Shown here in pieces: positions 44,943 to 53,675 of a DNA stretch of 64,000 nucleotides. The first letter of the stretch is position 1. Each line of letters opens with the position of its first letter. The stretch is taken from positions 2,666,001 to 2,730,000 of the forward strand of contig NZ_CP059724.1 in NCBI RefSeq assembly GCF_022369515.1. Reading direction: 5' to 3'. Source of the stretch: Paenibacillus sp. 19GGS1-52 (GTDB lineage: Bacteria > Bacillota > Bacilli > Paenibacillales > Paenibacillaceae). Both the position numbers and the translations under genes were made by a program. Below the pieces are notes generated by a model, which saw only the letters and a program-made list of their open reading frames with translations, did no database searches and was not told where the DNA came from.

Positions 44943-45311
44943 ATGTTGATTGAAAAACCGCCCCATCTAAATGATATTTTGGAAAATGAAATGAGCTCGG
45001 TGGTATTCATAAGAGACTATATTCAATTAATTTTTGAAGAAGATTATAAAGAGACAATGATATTCACAGCGTTTACACTTCCAATAATAAGGATAGGATT
45101 ATCATCCTACACTAGATCTGATATAAGTTATTGCAATATTCTTTGTTCCCTTATTAACCAGACTGTTACAGAAATAGATATTAAGGAGGGTGTTGCTATT
45201 ACCTTATTTTTCGAAAACAATATTGTATTGGAGGTTTCATTAAAGGGAGAATATAACGAAGGGCCGGAGGCGGCTATGTTTAGAAGTGAAAATGGACTAA
45301 CTGTGTGGTGA
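44943..45311 (+). CDS. Immunity-type hypothetical protein
   Basis: 122 aa. The C-terminal pattern VTEIDIKEGVAITLFFENNI, then VLEVSLKGEYNEGPEAAMFR and NGLTVW, resembles small proteins often found beside polymorphic toxins in Firmicutes. I cannot name the family with certainty. AAGGAG ribosome site. No toxin remains in front of it. Confidence 0.5.
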   Translation: MLIEKPPHLNDILENEMSSVVFIRDYIQLIFEEDYKETMIFTAFTLPIIRIGLSSYTRSDISYCNILCSLINQTVTEIDIKEGVAITLFFENNIVLEVSLKGEYNEGPEAAMFRSENGLTVW

Positions 45312-45389
45312 TTTCCATTTTGTATTTGATACATCTCAGAAAACCTTTAAAAAAATACAAAAGCGGTTTAGATAAAGGGGTTAATTATT

Positions 45390-45830
45390 TTGAGTATTTT
45401 TGATGATGAACTAGTAAAGGATCTAGTATTAAATGAACAAAATATGTGTGTTGAAGTAATAAAGAATCCAGAAAAATATCTGAATATAATTGAACAAAAA
45501 TTTGAATTTAATGGTTCAAAAATTGATTGGTTGCAAACTAATAAGCATCATAGTAAAGAGTCAAATATCGAATCTTTACTTACTGATGCTAGTCTATTCA
45601 TTACTGAACTAACAGAAAAATACTTGAATGATAATGTTCAAGTAATGTATTTAGGCGATAGTCTTACAGAGTTTGGGTATCAGTTCGAAATAAAGGATTT
45701 AGAACAGATATTAGTCTATTTTTTAGACATTCCACAGCACCATTATTTCATACCTTTAGAAGGTGATTGGTGTCTTTGTATATCGCATGAAAATTATTTA
45801 GATTTCGGATTTAGTTTCAACAGGGATTAG
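45390..45830 (+). CDS. Hypothetical protein, candidate immunity
   Basis: 146 aa: MSIFDDELVKDLVLNEQNMC, VQVMYLGDSLTEFGYQFEIK, HHYFIPLEGDWCLCISHENY-LDFGF. A compact alpha/beta protein with conserved-looking aromatic and acidic clusters, as in antidotes, but no family recognised. It is the last gene of the array; the following gene is on the other strand and belongs to ordinary chromosome. Confidence 0.5.
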   Translation: MSIFDDELVKDLVLNEQNMCVEVIKNPEKYLNIIEQKFEFNGSKIDWLQTNKHHSKESNIESLLTDASLFITELTEKYLNDNVQVMYLGDSLTEFGYQFEIKDLEQILVYFLDIPQHHYFIPLEGDWCLCISHENYLDFGFSFNRD

Positions 45831-45840
45831 GCAATCTTTT

Positions 45841-46446
45841 CTAACTGTCTGATGCAGCTGCATCTACATAGCCGATAGACTGCAAGATGAACAGAGTTAA
45901 ATCTGCTAGAAACGATTCTGTATCATCTTCGTTATTATCGAAAAGTGGCTTGAAGTAGAAGGTTTTGTTATGAAAAACGATACAGCCGAGGACGCTCATA
46001 AATGTTTGATCCAGCGATCGAAAATGAAACACACCTTGCTCCCGACCAAGCTTCAGCCAATCGCGGAGCAAAACCCAAGCTGGCAGGGTGAATTCGCGCA
46101 CCTTATCCATCCGGGGGGATTGCATCACGATTTCCTGCTGCAGCAGACTGACCATGTCCGGCTCCTGCAGCCCGTAAGCGGTGATTTCCCGAATGAGCAA
46201 CTTGAGACCCGAGACGGGATCCAACTGCTGCGGATCAGTTACTTTCAAAATTTCATGAGGGAAAAATTCCGTGAACAAGGCTTCGAATACCTTGTCTTTA
46301 CCACCAAAATGATAGGAGACGAGCGATATATTAGCGTCTGCCTCATCGCAAATCTGTCTAACAGTTGTGGCGTTAAAGCCTTGTCGTGCAAATAACTTTT
46401 TTGCAGCCAGTAAAATTCGCAGCTTGACATCATTATCTGAGCCCAT
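45841..46446 (-). CDS. TetR-family transcriptional regulator
   Basis: 201 aa. The N-terminal HTH shows AAKKLFARQGFNATTVRQIC and ANISLVSYHFGGKDKVFEAL, the latter matching the TetR recognition helix plus YxHFxxK. The helical C-terminal domain is the ligand/dimer part. It lies downstream of the membrane-protein gene 46580-47755 on the same strand and probably represses it through the palindrome at 47800, and itself through that at 46530. Confidence 0.88.
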   Translation of the reverse strand: MGSDNDVKLRILLAAKKLFARQGFNATTVRQICDEADANISLVSYHFGGKDKVFEALFTEFFPHEILKVTDPQQLDPVSGLKLLIREITAYGLQEPDMVSLLQQEIVMQSPRMDKVREFTLPAWVLLRDWLKLGREQGVFHFRSLDQTFMSVLGCIVFHNKTFYFKPLFDNNEDDTESFLADLTLFILQSIGYVDAAASDS

Positions 46447-46529
46447 GCTTTTTCTGTTCCCCTTTGAGCCTTATTATGTTGAATAGTGTTCATTCTTGTA
46501 TGTTTCTATTATAAACGGGAAAAGAAGCA

Positions 46530-46553
46530 CTTATCTAGAGAAGCCTAGATAAG
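46530..46553. promoter_or_regulatory. Palindrome over the TetR-gene promoter
   Basis: CTTATCTAG and CTAGATAAG arms, six-base centre. On the minus strand it covers the -35 area of a promoter with TATAAT at 46513-46508. Candidate autoregulatory operator, or a terminator of the upstream gene; the lack of a T-run favours an operator. Confidence 0.5.
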
Positions 46554-46579
46554 GATCAAATTGTGTAAACCGCTGTCAC

Positions 46580-47755
46580 TTACAATTCGGAAATGGGAGC
46601 CGAACGCTGTTGGTGTTCAGCTACTAGCTTGCCGACAGCCGCGGGTTCCCTCCGTAAGGCAGCCACAATAATTATCACGAGTGCCATAACTACCGTGATA
46701 GTAAGTAGCGCTACTGCGTCCCCTCCGATACCAGGACCGCCAAACAGCAAGTTCATTAGCCCTTCTACGGCGTAAGTAGCCGGGAACACGTTGCCGACAT
46801 GGATGTAGAATCCGGACAATAGTTCACGCGGCATCATTGCACCGGAAGAGACAAGCTGCACCGATAACATCAGAATGTTTATCAACATTCCAGCCATGCC
46901 GAACAGAACAAGGAATGTCTGCGTAACAATCATAAATGTGAGCACAAACAGAGCCTGAAACCCCCATAAGGCGAAGAATCCCTGTTCGGCCTGACCGCCC
47001 AGCAGTAGGACGAGGGAGGTTCCCACGAGCGAAACAATGATTGCAGACGTAGTTGTAATGGCAAATCGCGCGCCGAGCCGCTGCCAACGTCCAGTTCGGG
47101 CGGAGATCGCTGTTGCCGATACCTCTAGATTCTGAGCCATAATCATCGCCCCAACAAAGGAAGCAAGCACCATCATCATGGGGACCATTTGGTTGTTCGT
47201 ACCATTTACTATATTGACTGATTGAATATCGGATACGACACGCTCTGACAGCAGAGAGGCAAGGGGTGTAGCTTCCTCGACGGTCATTCCTTTCGACAAC
47301 ACTGCTTGGGCACCTACTGCGATTGCTTGCTTGTTGGCTGTTGCAGTAATCTGAGTAGCGACGGAGGACATCATACTTTTGATCATCGATGGATTGGATT
47401 CGTTCAGGATATACTGAATCGATGCTTGACCGTCTCGCCCGGCCGCACTTGCTGTGAAGTTGGCAGGGATATGCACGATCATTTGTATCTGACGTTTATC
47501 CAGCTGTTGACGTGCTACTTCCATGTCCACTAGGGTTGTCACCTGAACAGGTAGTGATGCTGACAGCTGCTTCGCAATAACGACTCCGCTCTGTACATCC
47601 TCGTTCACGACCGCTATGCTCAGTTTATCCATTCGTTCCGATACGCCTTCATACCCTGTCATCCAGACTATGGAAAAGATTAGCTGGAAGAGCAATGCTG
47701 TGGCAATGCCGATGATCGTCGTTTTTACTTTCATAAATTCCTGTATTGTTCTCAT
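46580..47755 (-). CDS. YhgE/Pip-like ABC-2 type membrane protein
   Basis: 391 aa from the ATG at 47755 (AAGGAG upstream). One N-terminal helix (TTIIGIATALLFQLIFSIVW), a large extracytoplasmic domain (LSIAVVNEDVQSGVVIAKQL; QIQMIVHIPANFTASAAG), then five or six helices in an ABC-2-like block. No ATPase gene is adjacent. Members of this type are linked to export or resistance to membrane-active compounds. Transcribed towards the TetR gene and preceded by an inverted repeat. Confidence 0.78.
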   Translation of the reverse strand: MRTIQEFMKVKTTIIGIATALLFQLIFSIVWMTGYEGVSERMDKLSIAVVNEDVQSGVVIAKQLSASLPVQVTTLVDMEVARQQLDKRQIQMIVHIPANFTASAAGRDGQASIQYILNESNPSMIKSMMSSVATQITATANKQAIAVGAQAVLSKGMTVEEATPLASLLSERVVSDIQSVNIVNGTNNQMVPMMMVLASFVGAMIMAQNLEVSATAISARTGRWQRLGARFAITTTSAIIVSLVGTSLVLLLGGQAEQGFFALWGFQALFVLTFMIVTQTFLVLFGMAGMLINILMLSVQLVSSGAMMPRELLSGFYIHVGNVFPATYAVEGLMNLLFGGPGIGGDAVALLTITVVMALVIIIVAALRREPAAVGKLVAEHQQRSAPISEL

Positions 47756-47799
47756 TAAATCGTCCACTCCTTATAAACATTATTGTATAATTCCTTTTT

Positions 47800-47839
47800 C
47801 AAACAAATGATTAAAACATTTGTTTAAATCATTTGTTTG
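47800..47839. promoter_or_regulatory. Inverted repeat operator upstream of the YhgE-like gene
   Basis: Perfect 13-bp arms CAAACAAATGATT (47800-47812) and AATCATTTGTTTG (47827-47839), with a third related half-site CATTTGTTT between them. Located 45 bp before the start codon. The likely binding site for the TetR regulator encoded downstream. Confidence 0.65.
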
Positions 47840-48017
47840 AATTATAAAGAATAAACTTTAGATTGTCAATTGAGATTTAGAATATGGAATACATGAATCC
47901 TCGTTGTCTTATTCATTAAGGTAGGGGGATTTGCGCAAACTTTAAGAGGCTTGAAGTATGATTCTATATCTTAAGTCGAGGGAAGGGACTGCGTTAATAC
48001 GAAAAAAGACACAAATT

Positions 48018-48061
48018 TGTGAAATTAATCACGTGCTAAATCTTAAATTTTGATATATAAT
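48018..48061 (+). promoter_or_regulatory. Fnr/Crp-type box and promoter of the lipoprotein gene
   Basis: TGTGAAATTAATCACG (48018-48033) fits TGTGA-N6-TCACA with one change. A TATAAT -10 lies at 48056-48061, which puts the box centre near -42, the class II activator position. Suggests induction by an Fnr- or Crp-like protein, for instance under low oxygen. Confidence 0.5.
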
Positions 48062-48092
48062 TACTATATAATAGAAAATAGGGGGAAATGAT

Positions 48093-48674
48093 ATGAAGAA
48101 GATATTTACAAGTTTGCTAGTGGCAGGAGTTTCGATCGCGGTGTTATCTGGTTGTGGTTCGAATAATGAGAATACAGCCAATGAAGCTGCTACTAATGCT
48201 CCAGCCGCTACAACTGCTCCAGCCGCCACAACTGCACCGGTAACTGATGCTGTATCTACAGCATCAATCGTAGATCAAGCAGATGCATTTACTAAGGCTG
48301 TAAGCGCAGATGGAAACTGGATTGTTGCTATCCTTAAAGACTTAACAGTCGATCAAGATGTTGTTGTAGCCGGTGAATTCCATGATAAAGGCGCCGCTGA
48401 TGGAGCTATCTACCGCAAGCTTGCTCTTTATGCACAGGATGCAGATCACAAAATCACAGCATCTTATATCCTAACAGCTCCTAAGGTCACCGTGCAAAGT
48501 GAGAACTTCAAAGTCCAAGGCGGAACGATCAAAGGTGATGTTTATGTTGAAGCTAAAGGATTTACTCTTGATAAAACAGCTACAATAGATGGTAACCTGT
48601 ACTTTAAGACTGAAGATTTGAAAACAAGCGCCGTACTTGATGGTAAAGTAACTGGAGCAACAGAAATCAAATAA
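48093..48674 (+). CDS. Lipoprotein with repeat-rich C-terminal domain
   Basis: 193 aa. Signal peptide with lipobox LSGC (Cys at about residue 21), then a low-complexity Ala/Thr/Pro linker (APAATTAPAATTAPV) that would lift the domain from the membrane. The C-terminal part (DQDVVVAGEFHD; KVTVQSENFKVQGGTIKGDV; TIDGNLYFKTEDL) has short beta-rungs like polymer-forming or beta-helical proteins. Function unknown. It has its own promoter and terminator, so it is monocistronic. Confidence 0.75.
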   Translation: MKKIFTSLLVAGVSIAVLSGCGSNNENTANEAATNAPAATTAPAATTAPVTDAVSTASIVDQADAFTKAVSADGNWIVAILKDLTVDQDVVVAGEFHDKGAADGAIYRKLALYAQDADHKITASYILTAPKVTVQSENFKVQGGTIKGDVYVEAKGFTLDKTATIDGNLYFKTEDLKTSAVLDGKVTGATEIK

Positions 48675-48706
48675 TTTTGCAACTGCACTGATAACTTTAA
48701 ATAGGG

Positions 48707-48757
48707 AAGCCTGTAGACAAAGCCCATTATAGCGGCTACGTTTACAGGCTTTTTTTG
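48707..48757 (+). terminator. Terminator after the lipoprotein gene
   Basis: AAGCCTGTA and TACAGGCTT arms, with GAC/GTT continuation, then TTTTTTT. Confidence 0.85.
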
Positions 48758-48890
48758 GCATTTACTTCTCGGAGTTATTTGTACTTCCTCTGGAATTCAT
48801 ATAAAATACACACGACGTACACAGGAGTTCTCTATAGTGGGGCTTGTAGATAAAAAAATAAGATTGTGAGTGGAAGTGGAGTGCACACCA

Positions 48891-49571
48891 ATGAAACGAA
48901 GGATCTTGTTAGTTGAAGATGATATGCTCATGCGTGAATTTATAACGGATTATTTCAAAAAGGAACAATGGGAAGTATATGAAGCAGAGAACGGTAGACT
49001 TGGGCTTGAGATTTTCGAACAGACCTCTGTTGACCTGGTTGTGCTGGATATTATGATGCCGGAAATGGATGGATGGTCGGTATGCAGATGTATTCGCGCG
49101 AAGTCGGACGTCCCGATTATTATCATTACGGCTAGGTCGGAAGACGATGATCAAATGCTGGGATTCGAGCTGGGTGCGGATGAATACGTAACGAAACCTT
49201 TAAGTCCAAGGGTGTTAGTAGCTCGTGCTACTGCATTAATGAAAAGAACTGAAGGAACGATAGGGCGTGAAGGAGATACATTGCTCTATGGTGATTTATT
49301 AGTGAATAGAACTGCACATACGGTGTCAGTGGCGGGCATGAGGATTAATCTGTCGCCGAAGGAGTATGATTTGCTCCTTTTTCTCATTAAGCACTATGGA
49401 AAAGTTGTATCCCGAGAGTATATATTGGACGCCGTTTGGGGCTACGATTATTTAGGGGATTTGCGCACAGTGGACACCCATATCAAAAAATTAAGAGCCA
49501 AGCTAGGAGACGAGGGTCAGTATATCTGTACCGTCATCCGTTCAGGCTATAAATTCGAGCTGGAATCATGA
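48891..49571 (+). CDS. OmpR-family response regulator
   Basis: 226 aa from the ATG at 48891 (GTGGAG upstream). The receiver has acidic residues in LLVEDDMLM, Asp53 in VVLDIMMPEMDG, and Thr/Lys in IIITARSE and YVTKPLS. The winged-helix domain shows INLSPKEYDLLLFLIKHYGK and LRTVDTHIKKLRAKLGDEG. Overlaps the kinase gene by 4 nt; three-gene operon with kinase and lipoprotein. Confidence 0.92.
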   Translation: MKRRILLVEDDMLMREFITDYFKKEQWEVYEAENGRLGLEIFEQTSVDLVVLDIMMPEMDGWSVCRCIRAKSDVPIIIITARSEDDDQMLGFELGADEYVTKPLSPRVLVARATALMKRTEGTIGREGDTLLYGDLLVNRTAHTVSVAGMRINLSPKEYDLLLFLIKHYGKVVSREYILDAVWGYDYLGDLRTVDTHIKKLRAKLGDEGQYICTVIRSGYKFELES

Positions 49572-51319
49572 GAAGACAGAGTGTTGTTCTAAAGCTGTTC
49601 ATTGTAACCACGGTTCTGATCTTACTCGTTTTTTCGTTGGTTATGCTTGCAGAAGGATTGTTTTTTGAGCGGTTTTACCGTTCGTCTAAGATTAACACCT
49701 TGGAACGGAATATGAATCAATTCACAGAACAATTCAAACATACAGAATCAAGTGAACAATCGCGACTGCTTGGCGCATTTATGAATCATAATGACACAAG
49801 TACCACCATCTTGAATAACCGGTTTGAACGAACACCCATAAATCCTTATTTTGTGAAATTACAATCACAGGGTAAGACAATTATGATTCGTATCCCAATG
49901 GAAGGGACGCCAATGAATTACATCCCGGAAGGGATTGAGATCGGCAGTTTGCTGGTGGTCGATGGTATTTTCATGGATGAGTTGGATACGATCATGCAGC
50001 CGGTGGTCATACAGCAGACTAAGGTAAGTCTTGAACAGGGCTTGGTACGGGTAAAAGGGAAGGTAACGGACTTCATGCTGCCAGAGCAGCGCTCGTATAA
50101 CCCTCTTTTTCAGGACTCCTTAATAAATGATGCGCTTCAGGACTGGAATCTCAAAGCAGAATCATATCAATCTCGCCTGCAAAACGGTGCACTTGTACAG
50201 ATGGATTGGCAGGATAAATGGAGCGGTGTCAATTATGCAGTTCTGATTCGTTCGCTCGCAGAGGACAGCAATGAGGGAGGTTATTTATTCGTCATGACCT
50301 CTCTGCAGCCTGTCGGGGAAGCGGTTGGGGTCCTTAAGCAATATTTTGTTTATTTGGCGCCAATCATTGTTGTACTGGTGGTCATTTTGTCGTTGATTTA
50401 TTCCAGAATTGTCTCCCGTCCGTTAGTGATGTTAAATCGTTCAGCGGCGCGTCTTGCCAAGTTAGACTTCACTGAGCAGCCTGAAATTTATTCGAAGGAT
50501 GAATTCGGAGAGATGTCCCGCAGCCTGATTACGTTGTCTCAGAACTTGAACACAACCTTAACGGAGCTAACAAGTGCGAATGTGAAACTGCAAGAGGATG
50601 TTGCGGAAAAACAGCGCTCAGAGCAGCTTCGTAAAGAGCTGATTGCGAACATCTCCCATGAATTGAAGACTCCTTTAGGGATAGTAAAAGGTTTTGCGGA
50701 AGGTCTGCAGGACGGGGTGGCCAGTGAAAAGAAAGATCGTTACCTGGCCCTTATTGTAAATGAAACGGATCGGATGAATGCTTTAATTATGGATCTGTTG
50801 GAGCTATCCAAATTCGAAGCTAAGGCCATCCGGCTACAGCCTAGAAGCCTATCCTTAACAACTCTTATTCAAAAGGTGGCGGATTCATTTGCTCAACAGT
50901 TGGAGAGTAAGCACCTCCAATTCCGGATTAACACAGTTGAAGTGGAAAAACTGTTTGTTAAGGCTGACCCCAGACGAATGGAGCAGGTTGTTCTGAATTT
51001 ATTAAGTAATGCCATACGGCATGCCGTGGAGAATAGTGTCATTACCATTGACATCAAACGCATCTCTCCCGAAGAAATTACCACAGTTATTGATAATATC
51101 GGTTCACCCATTGCGGAGGAAGATTTGAGCAGGATATGGGATCAATTTTACCGGGTTGAGCGATCACGGGATCGTAAATCCGGTGGGACAGGTCTGGGAC
51201 TTGCGATCGTCAAACATATCTTGGAGCTTCATGAGAGCAAGTTTGGTGTGGTAAATACGAATCAAGGCGTCGCCTTTTCTTTTACACTATATGAAGACAG
51301 AGGAGAAACCCATGAATAA
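49568..51319 (+). CDS. Sensor histidine kinase with large extracellular domain
   Basis: 583 aa. TM1 at about 9-31, an extracellular sensor of ~230 residues, TM2 (YLAPIIVVLVVILSLIYS), HAMP (RPLVMLNRSAARLAKLDFTE), HisKA with His364 in ANISHELKTPLGIVKG, and an ATPase domain with MEQVVLNLLSNAIRHA and GGTGLGLAIVKHI. The domain plan is that of envelope-stress sensors in Bacillales. The lipoprotein gene starts inside its last codons and may be an accessory sensor. Confidence 0.92.
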   Translation: MRRQSVVLKLFIVTTVLILLVFSLVMLAEGLFFERFYRSSKINTLERNMNQFTEQFKHTESSEQSRLLGAFMNHNDTSTTILNNRFERTPINPYFVKLQSQGKTIMIRIPMEGTPMNYIPEGIEIGSLLVVDGIFMDELDTIMQPVVIQQTKVSLEQGLVRVKGKVTDFMLPEQRSYNPLFQDSLINDALQDWNLKAESYQSRLQNGALVQMDWQDKWSGVNYAVLIRSLAEDSNEGGYLFVMTSLQPVGEAVGVLKQYFVYLAPIIVVLVVILSLIYSRIVSRPLVMLNRSAARLAKLDFTEQPEIYSKDEFGEMSRSLITLSQNLNTTLTELTSANVKLQEDVAEKQRSEQLRKELIANISHELKTPLGIVKGFAEGLQDGVASEKKDRYLALIVNETDRMNALIMDLLELSKFEAKAIRLQPRSLSLTTLIQKVADSFAQQLESKHLQFRINTVEVEKLFVKADPRRMEQVVLNLLSNAIRHAVENSVITIDIKRISPEEITTVIDNIGSPIAEEDLSRIWDQFYRVERSRDRKSGGTGLGLAIVKHILELHESKFGVVNTNQGVAFSFTLYEDRGETHE

Positions 51320-51803
51320 ACGAAAATCTATCTATCTTATTTCAGCGCTAACTGTGCTGCTTCTAACGAGCGCGTGTGGTAATCAGACTAACTCCGGATC
51401 AAGGAACAATGTAAATATGGTACCGACTGCAACCGAACCGGCGAAGACTGATGCTAATGATTCAGCAGCAAACTCTGACAAGGAAATCTTGATCATTATT
51501 GACCAGACCCTCAAACCCATTGAGGGAAATAGCTTCGATTTTGTCGTGAATCAACGGCCAGAAGGCTTCGCTTTAGCTGAAATGCAATGGGTATCCAAAG
51601 ATAATACGATTGTCAACTCGGTTCAAGAGGCCATTGAGCATGGAGGAAACGGGGAAGATGGTTTTTATATTAGTGGAGATGGACAATTCATGGGCTTCTT
51701 CTACCCAGATACTATGAAAGGCGAGAAAGGGCAGGTTGTGTTTCTATTCAAAGATGCTGTGGGCAAAGAGCTAACTTGGAAAAAGGAAATAACTTTGAAA
51801 TAA
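51312..51803 (+). CDS. Lipoprotein of the two-component operon
   Basis: 163 aa from the ATG at 51312 (GAGGAG seven bases upstream), overlapping the kinase gene by 8 nt. Signal peptide with lipobox LTSAC (Cys about residue 20). Mature part: ILIIIDQTLKPIEGNSFDFV, GFALAEMQWVSKDN, HGGNGEDGFYISGDGQFMGF. No family recognised. Coupling to the kinase suggests a role in signal input. Confidence 0.8.
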   Translation: MNKRKSIYLISALTVLLLTSACGNQTNSGSRNNVNMVPTATEPAKTDANDSAANSDKEILIIIDQTLKPIEGNSFDFVVNQRPEGFALAEMQWVSKDNTIVNSVQEAIEHGGNGEDGFYISGDGQFMGFFYPDTMKGEKGQVVFLFKDAVGKELTWKKEITLK

Positions 51804-51828
51804 TTTTGGAATTTCGGAGGGGAAACTA

Positions 51829-52305
51829 ATGAATATACGCGTATTGCAAGAAACAGATGCTCCACGCTATCAAGAATTACGATTGAATTCATTAATAATC
51901 AACCCGGAAGCTTTTGGGTCTACATATGAGAGAGAAGTGGGATTTTCGTTAGAAACTGTAGTGGAGCGAATAAAACCGTCTAAGGACAAATTTGTACTAG
52001 GGGCGTTTGATAGTAATGGTTCGTTAGTGGGAATTGTGACGTTCATGCGTGAGAATAGCCAGGAAACAGTTCATAAAGGGAATGTTTATGGTATGTATGT
52101 AGCGCCTGAAGTGCGCGGGCAAGGGCTAGGGAAATCACTTATGCTTGAACTATTAACAAAAGCGAGGGATTGCGAGGGGTTGGAACAAATAAATTTGACG
52201 GTGGTATCCAACAACGATTCCGCAAAGAAGCTGTATAAGTCCGTAGGGTTCGAAGTTTATAGCATGGAAGGTAACGTTTTGAATTTAAGATGTAATATCA
52301 ATTGA
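51829..52305 (+). CDS. GNAT-family N-acetyltransferase
   Basis: 158 aa. GNAT core with motif A VRGQGLGKSLMLELLTKARD (acetyl-CoA pyrophosphate loop R/QxxGxG/A), the preceding strand GNVYGMYVAPE and the end motif LYKSVGFEVYSMEGNVL. Substrate unknown. Ribosome site GGAGGGG; convergent with the AraC gene, overlapping it by 8 nt. Confidence 0.9.
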   Translation: MNIRVLQETDAPRYQELRLNSLIINPEAFGSTYEREVGFSLETVVERIKPSKDKFVLGAFDSNGSLVGIVTFMRENSQETVHKGNVYGMYVAPEVRGQGLGKSLMLELLTKARDCEGLEQINLTVVSNNDSAKKLYKSVGFEVYSMEGNVLNLRCNIN

Positions 52306-53074
52306 GCTGTGACATGTATTCATATGCAGTTATTCCGAACACACTCTTAAAATGCCTGTTTAAATGAGTAAGATCCACAAATCCGTATTCAGCTACTGCT
52401 GTATAGATATCCTTGTTCTTCTCAATGGACTGCTTGGCATGTTCTACCTTGCTATTCAAGAAAAACTGATAAGGCGAGATTCCGGTATGAGCCTTAAACT
52501 CGCGATTGAACTGATATTTGGACAGATTAAATTCTTTACAGAGGTCGTCAAGCTTCAGCACATTGTCTATGTTGCAGAACATCATTTCCTTCGCTCTTTT
52601 GACAAATGTACTATTATTTCTGTGAGCAGTATTTATTTCTGTATTGGAAACAAGGTCGACTAGGTTTAACAGCAGCTCGCTGCACAGAGATTCATCTTTA
52701 CCGTGCTGAATAGCCTGGCTAAGGGACAATATACATTGCGCCAATTGGGCATCGTAGACGATGGGGGAGGAGAAGTGCACCAATTCTTTCTTGCCCATTA
52801 TCTCTAAAAATAGAGCCGGCTTGATATAAAGCATGACATAATCAATGCCAGCCCTATCAAATGAGCTACCGTCGTGATACTGCTCGGGATTAAACAGCAT
52901 AACACCATTTTTATGGGAGGATTGAAAGCTGCCATCCAGATTATATTGCTGGATACCACGCAGGGTAACACCAAGCGCATATTCCTCATGACAATGCTTT
53001 TTATAAGTAAAATCAGTCATGCTTGCCGATAATGCGAGGATATCTGCTGATTTCTTGTAGTTGAATTTCTCCAC
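52298..53074 (-). CDS. AraC-family regulator with cupin-like N-terminus
   Basis: 258 aa from the GTG at 53074 (GGAGGTG upstream; the in-frame TTG further up overlaps that site). The N-terminal sensor is cupin-like (YKKHCHEEYALGVTLRGIQQ; LFNPEQYHDGSSFDRAG). The C-terminal double HTH shows LKLDDLCKEFNLSKYQFNRE and GFVDLTHLNRHFKSVFGIT. Directly downstream of the LysE-type exporter gene, which it probably controls; this AraC-LysE pair is common in Bacillales. Confidence 0.88.
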   Translation of the reverse strand: MEKFNYKKSADILALSASMTDFTYKKHCHEEYALGVTLRGIQQYNLDGSFQSSHKNGVMLFNPEQYHDGSSFDRAGIDYVMLYIKPALFLEIMGKKELVHFSSPIVYDAQLAQCILSLSQAIQHGKDESLCSELLLNLVDLVSNTEINTAHRNNSTFVKRAKEMMFCNIDNVLKLDDLCKEFNLSKYQFNREFKAHTGISPYQFFLNSKVEHAKQSIEKNKDIYTAVAEYGFVDLTHLNRHFKSVFGITAYEYMSQLN

Positions 53075-53093
53075 GCTACCCACCTCCAAATCT

Positions 53094-53675
53094 CTATAGG
53101 ATTCCCGATACCATAATTGCCGAGTAAACTAGAAAAAGTGCCGTCAGGGTATTGATCACTTTTTGATAATTTTGTAAAAAACTTCGGAAGACTGCACCAA
53201 ATACAACCCAGGTCGTAAAGGCTAGAAATCCAATGACGGTTATGATCATAACAAACACGAACGATGCAAGTGAAGAAGTATAGTAGGGCATAACATAGCT
53301 AGGTATAACCGTTAGTGTGAACAATAGAACTTTAGGATTTACAAATTGCATCAGCAAGCCAGAGACGAAATTGGCGGTTTGTTTAGGTTTGGCTTCCGCG
53401 GAACTCATTCTATAGATTTGATAGGCAAGGTAGAGCATATATAAGCTGCCTATGATCTGCATGATGTTCAGAATATTCGGTATGACCCCGGCAAGAATAT
53501 GATTTAGCATAGCAGAAGCGGCAAGTAATAAGCCAAAGGCAATCGTGGCCCCGCCTACATACTCCATTGCCTTTTTTGTGCCAAAATGATGCACGGAAGA
53601 TAAAATAACAATATTGGTAGGTCCGGGCGTAAATGTAACCACAATGTAATAGATGAAAAAGGACGTTATATTCAT
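53094..53675 (-). CDS. LysE/RhtB-family amino-acid exporter
   Basis: 193 aa, six helices. Opening FIYYIVVTFTPGPTNIVILS carries the family motif (F.PGP.N), and QFVNPKVLLFTLTVIPSYVM the second conserved block. Predicted to export amino acids or related compounds across the cytoplasmic membrane. Operon with the AraC gene, spacing 19 bp. Confidence 0.9.
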   Translation of the reverse strand: MNITSFFIYYIVVTFTPGPTNIVILSSVHHFGTKKAMEYVGGATIAFGLLLAASAMLNHILAGVIPNILNIMQIIGSLYMLYLAYQIYRMSSAEAKPKQTANFVSGLLMQFVNPKVLLFTLTVIPSYVMPYYTSSLASFVFVMIITVIGFLAFTTWVVFGAVFRSFLQNYQKVINTLTALFLVYSAIMVSGIL

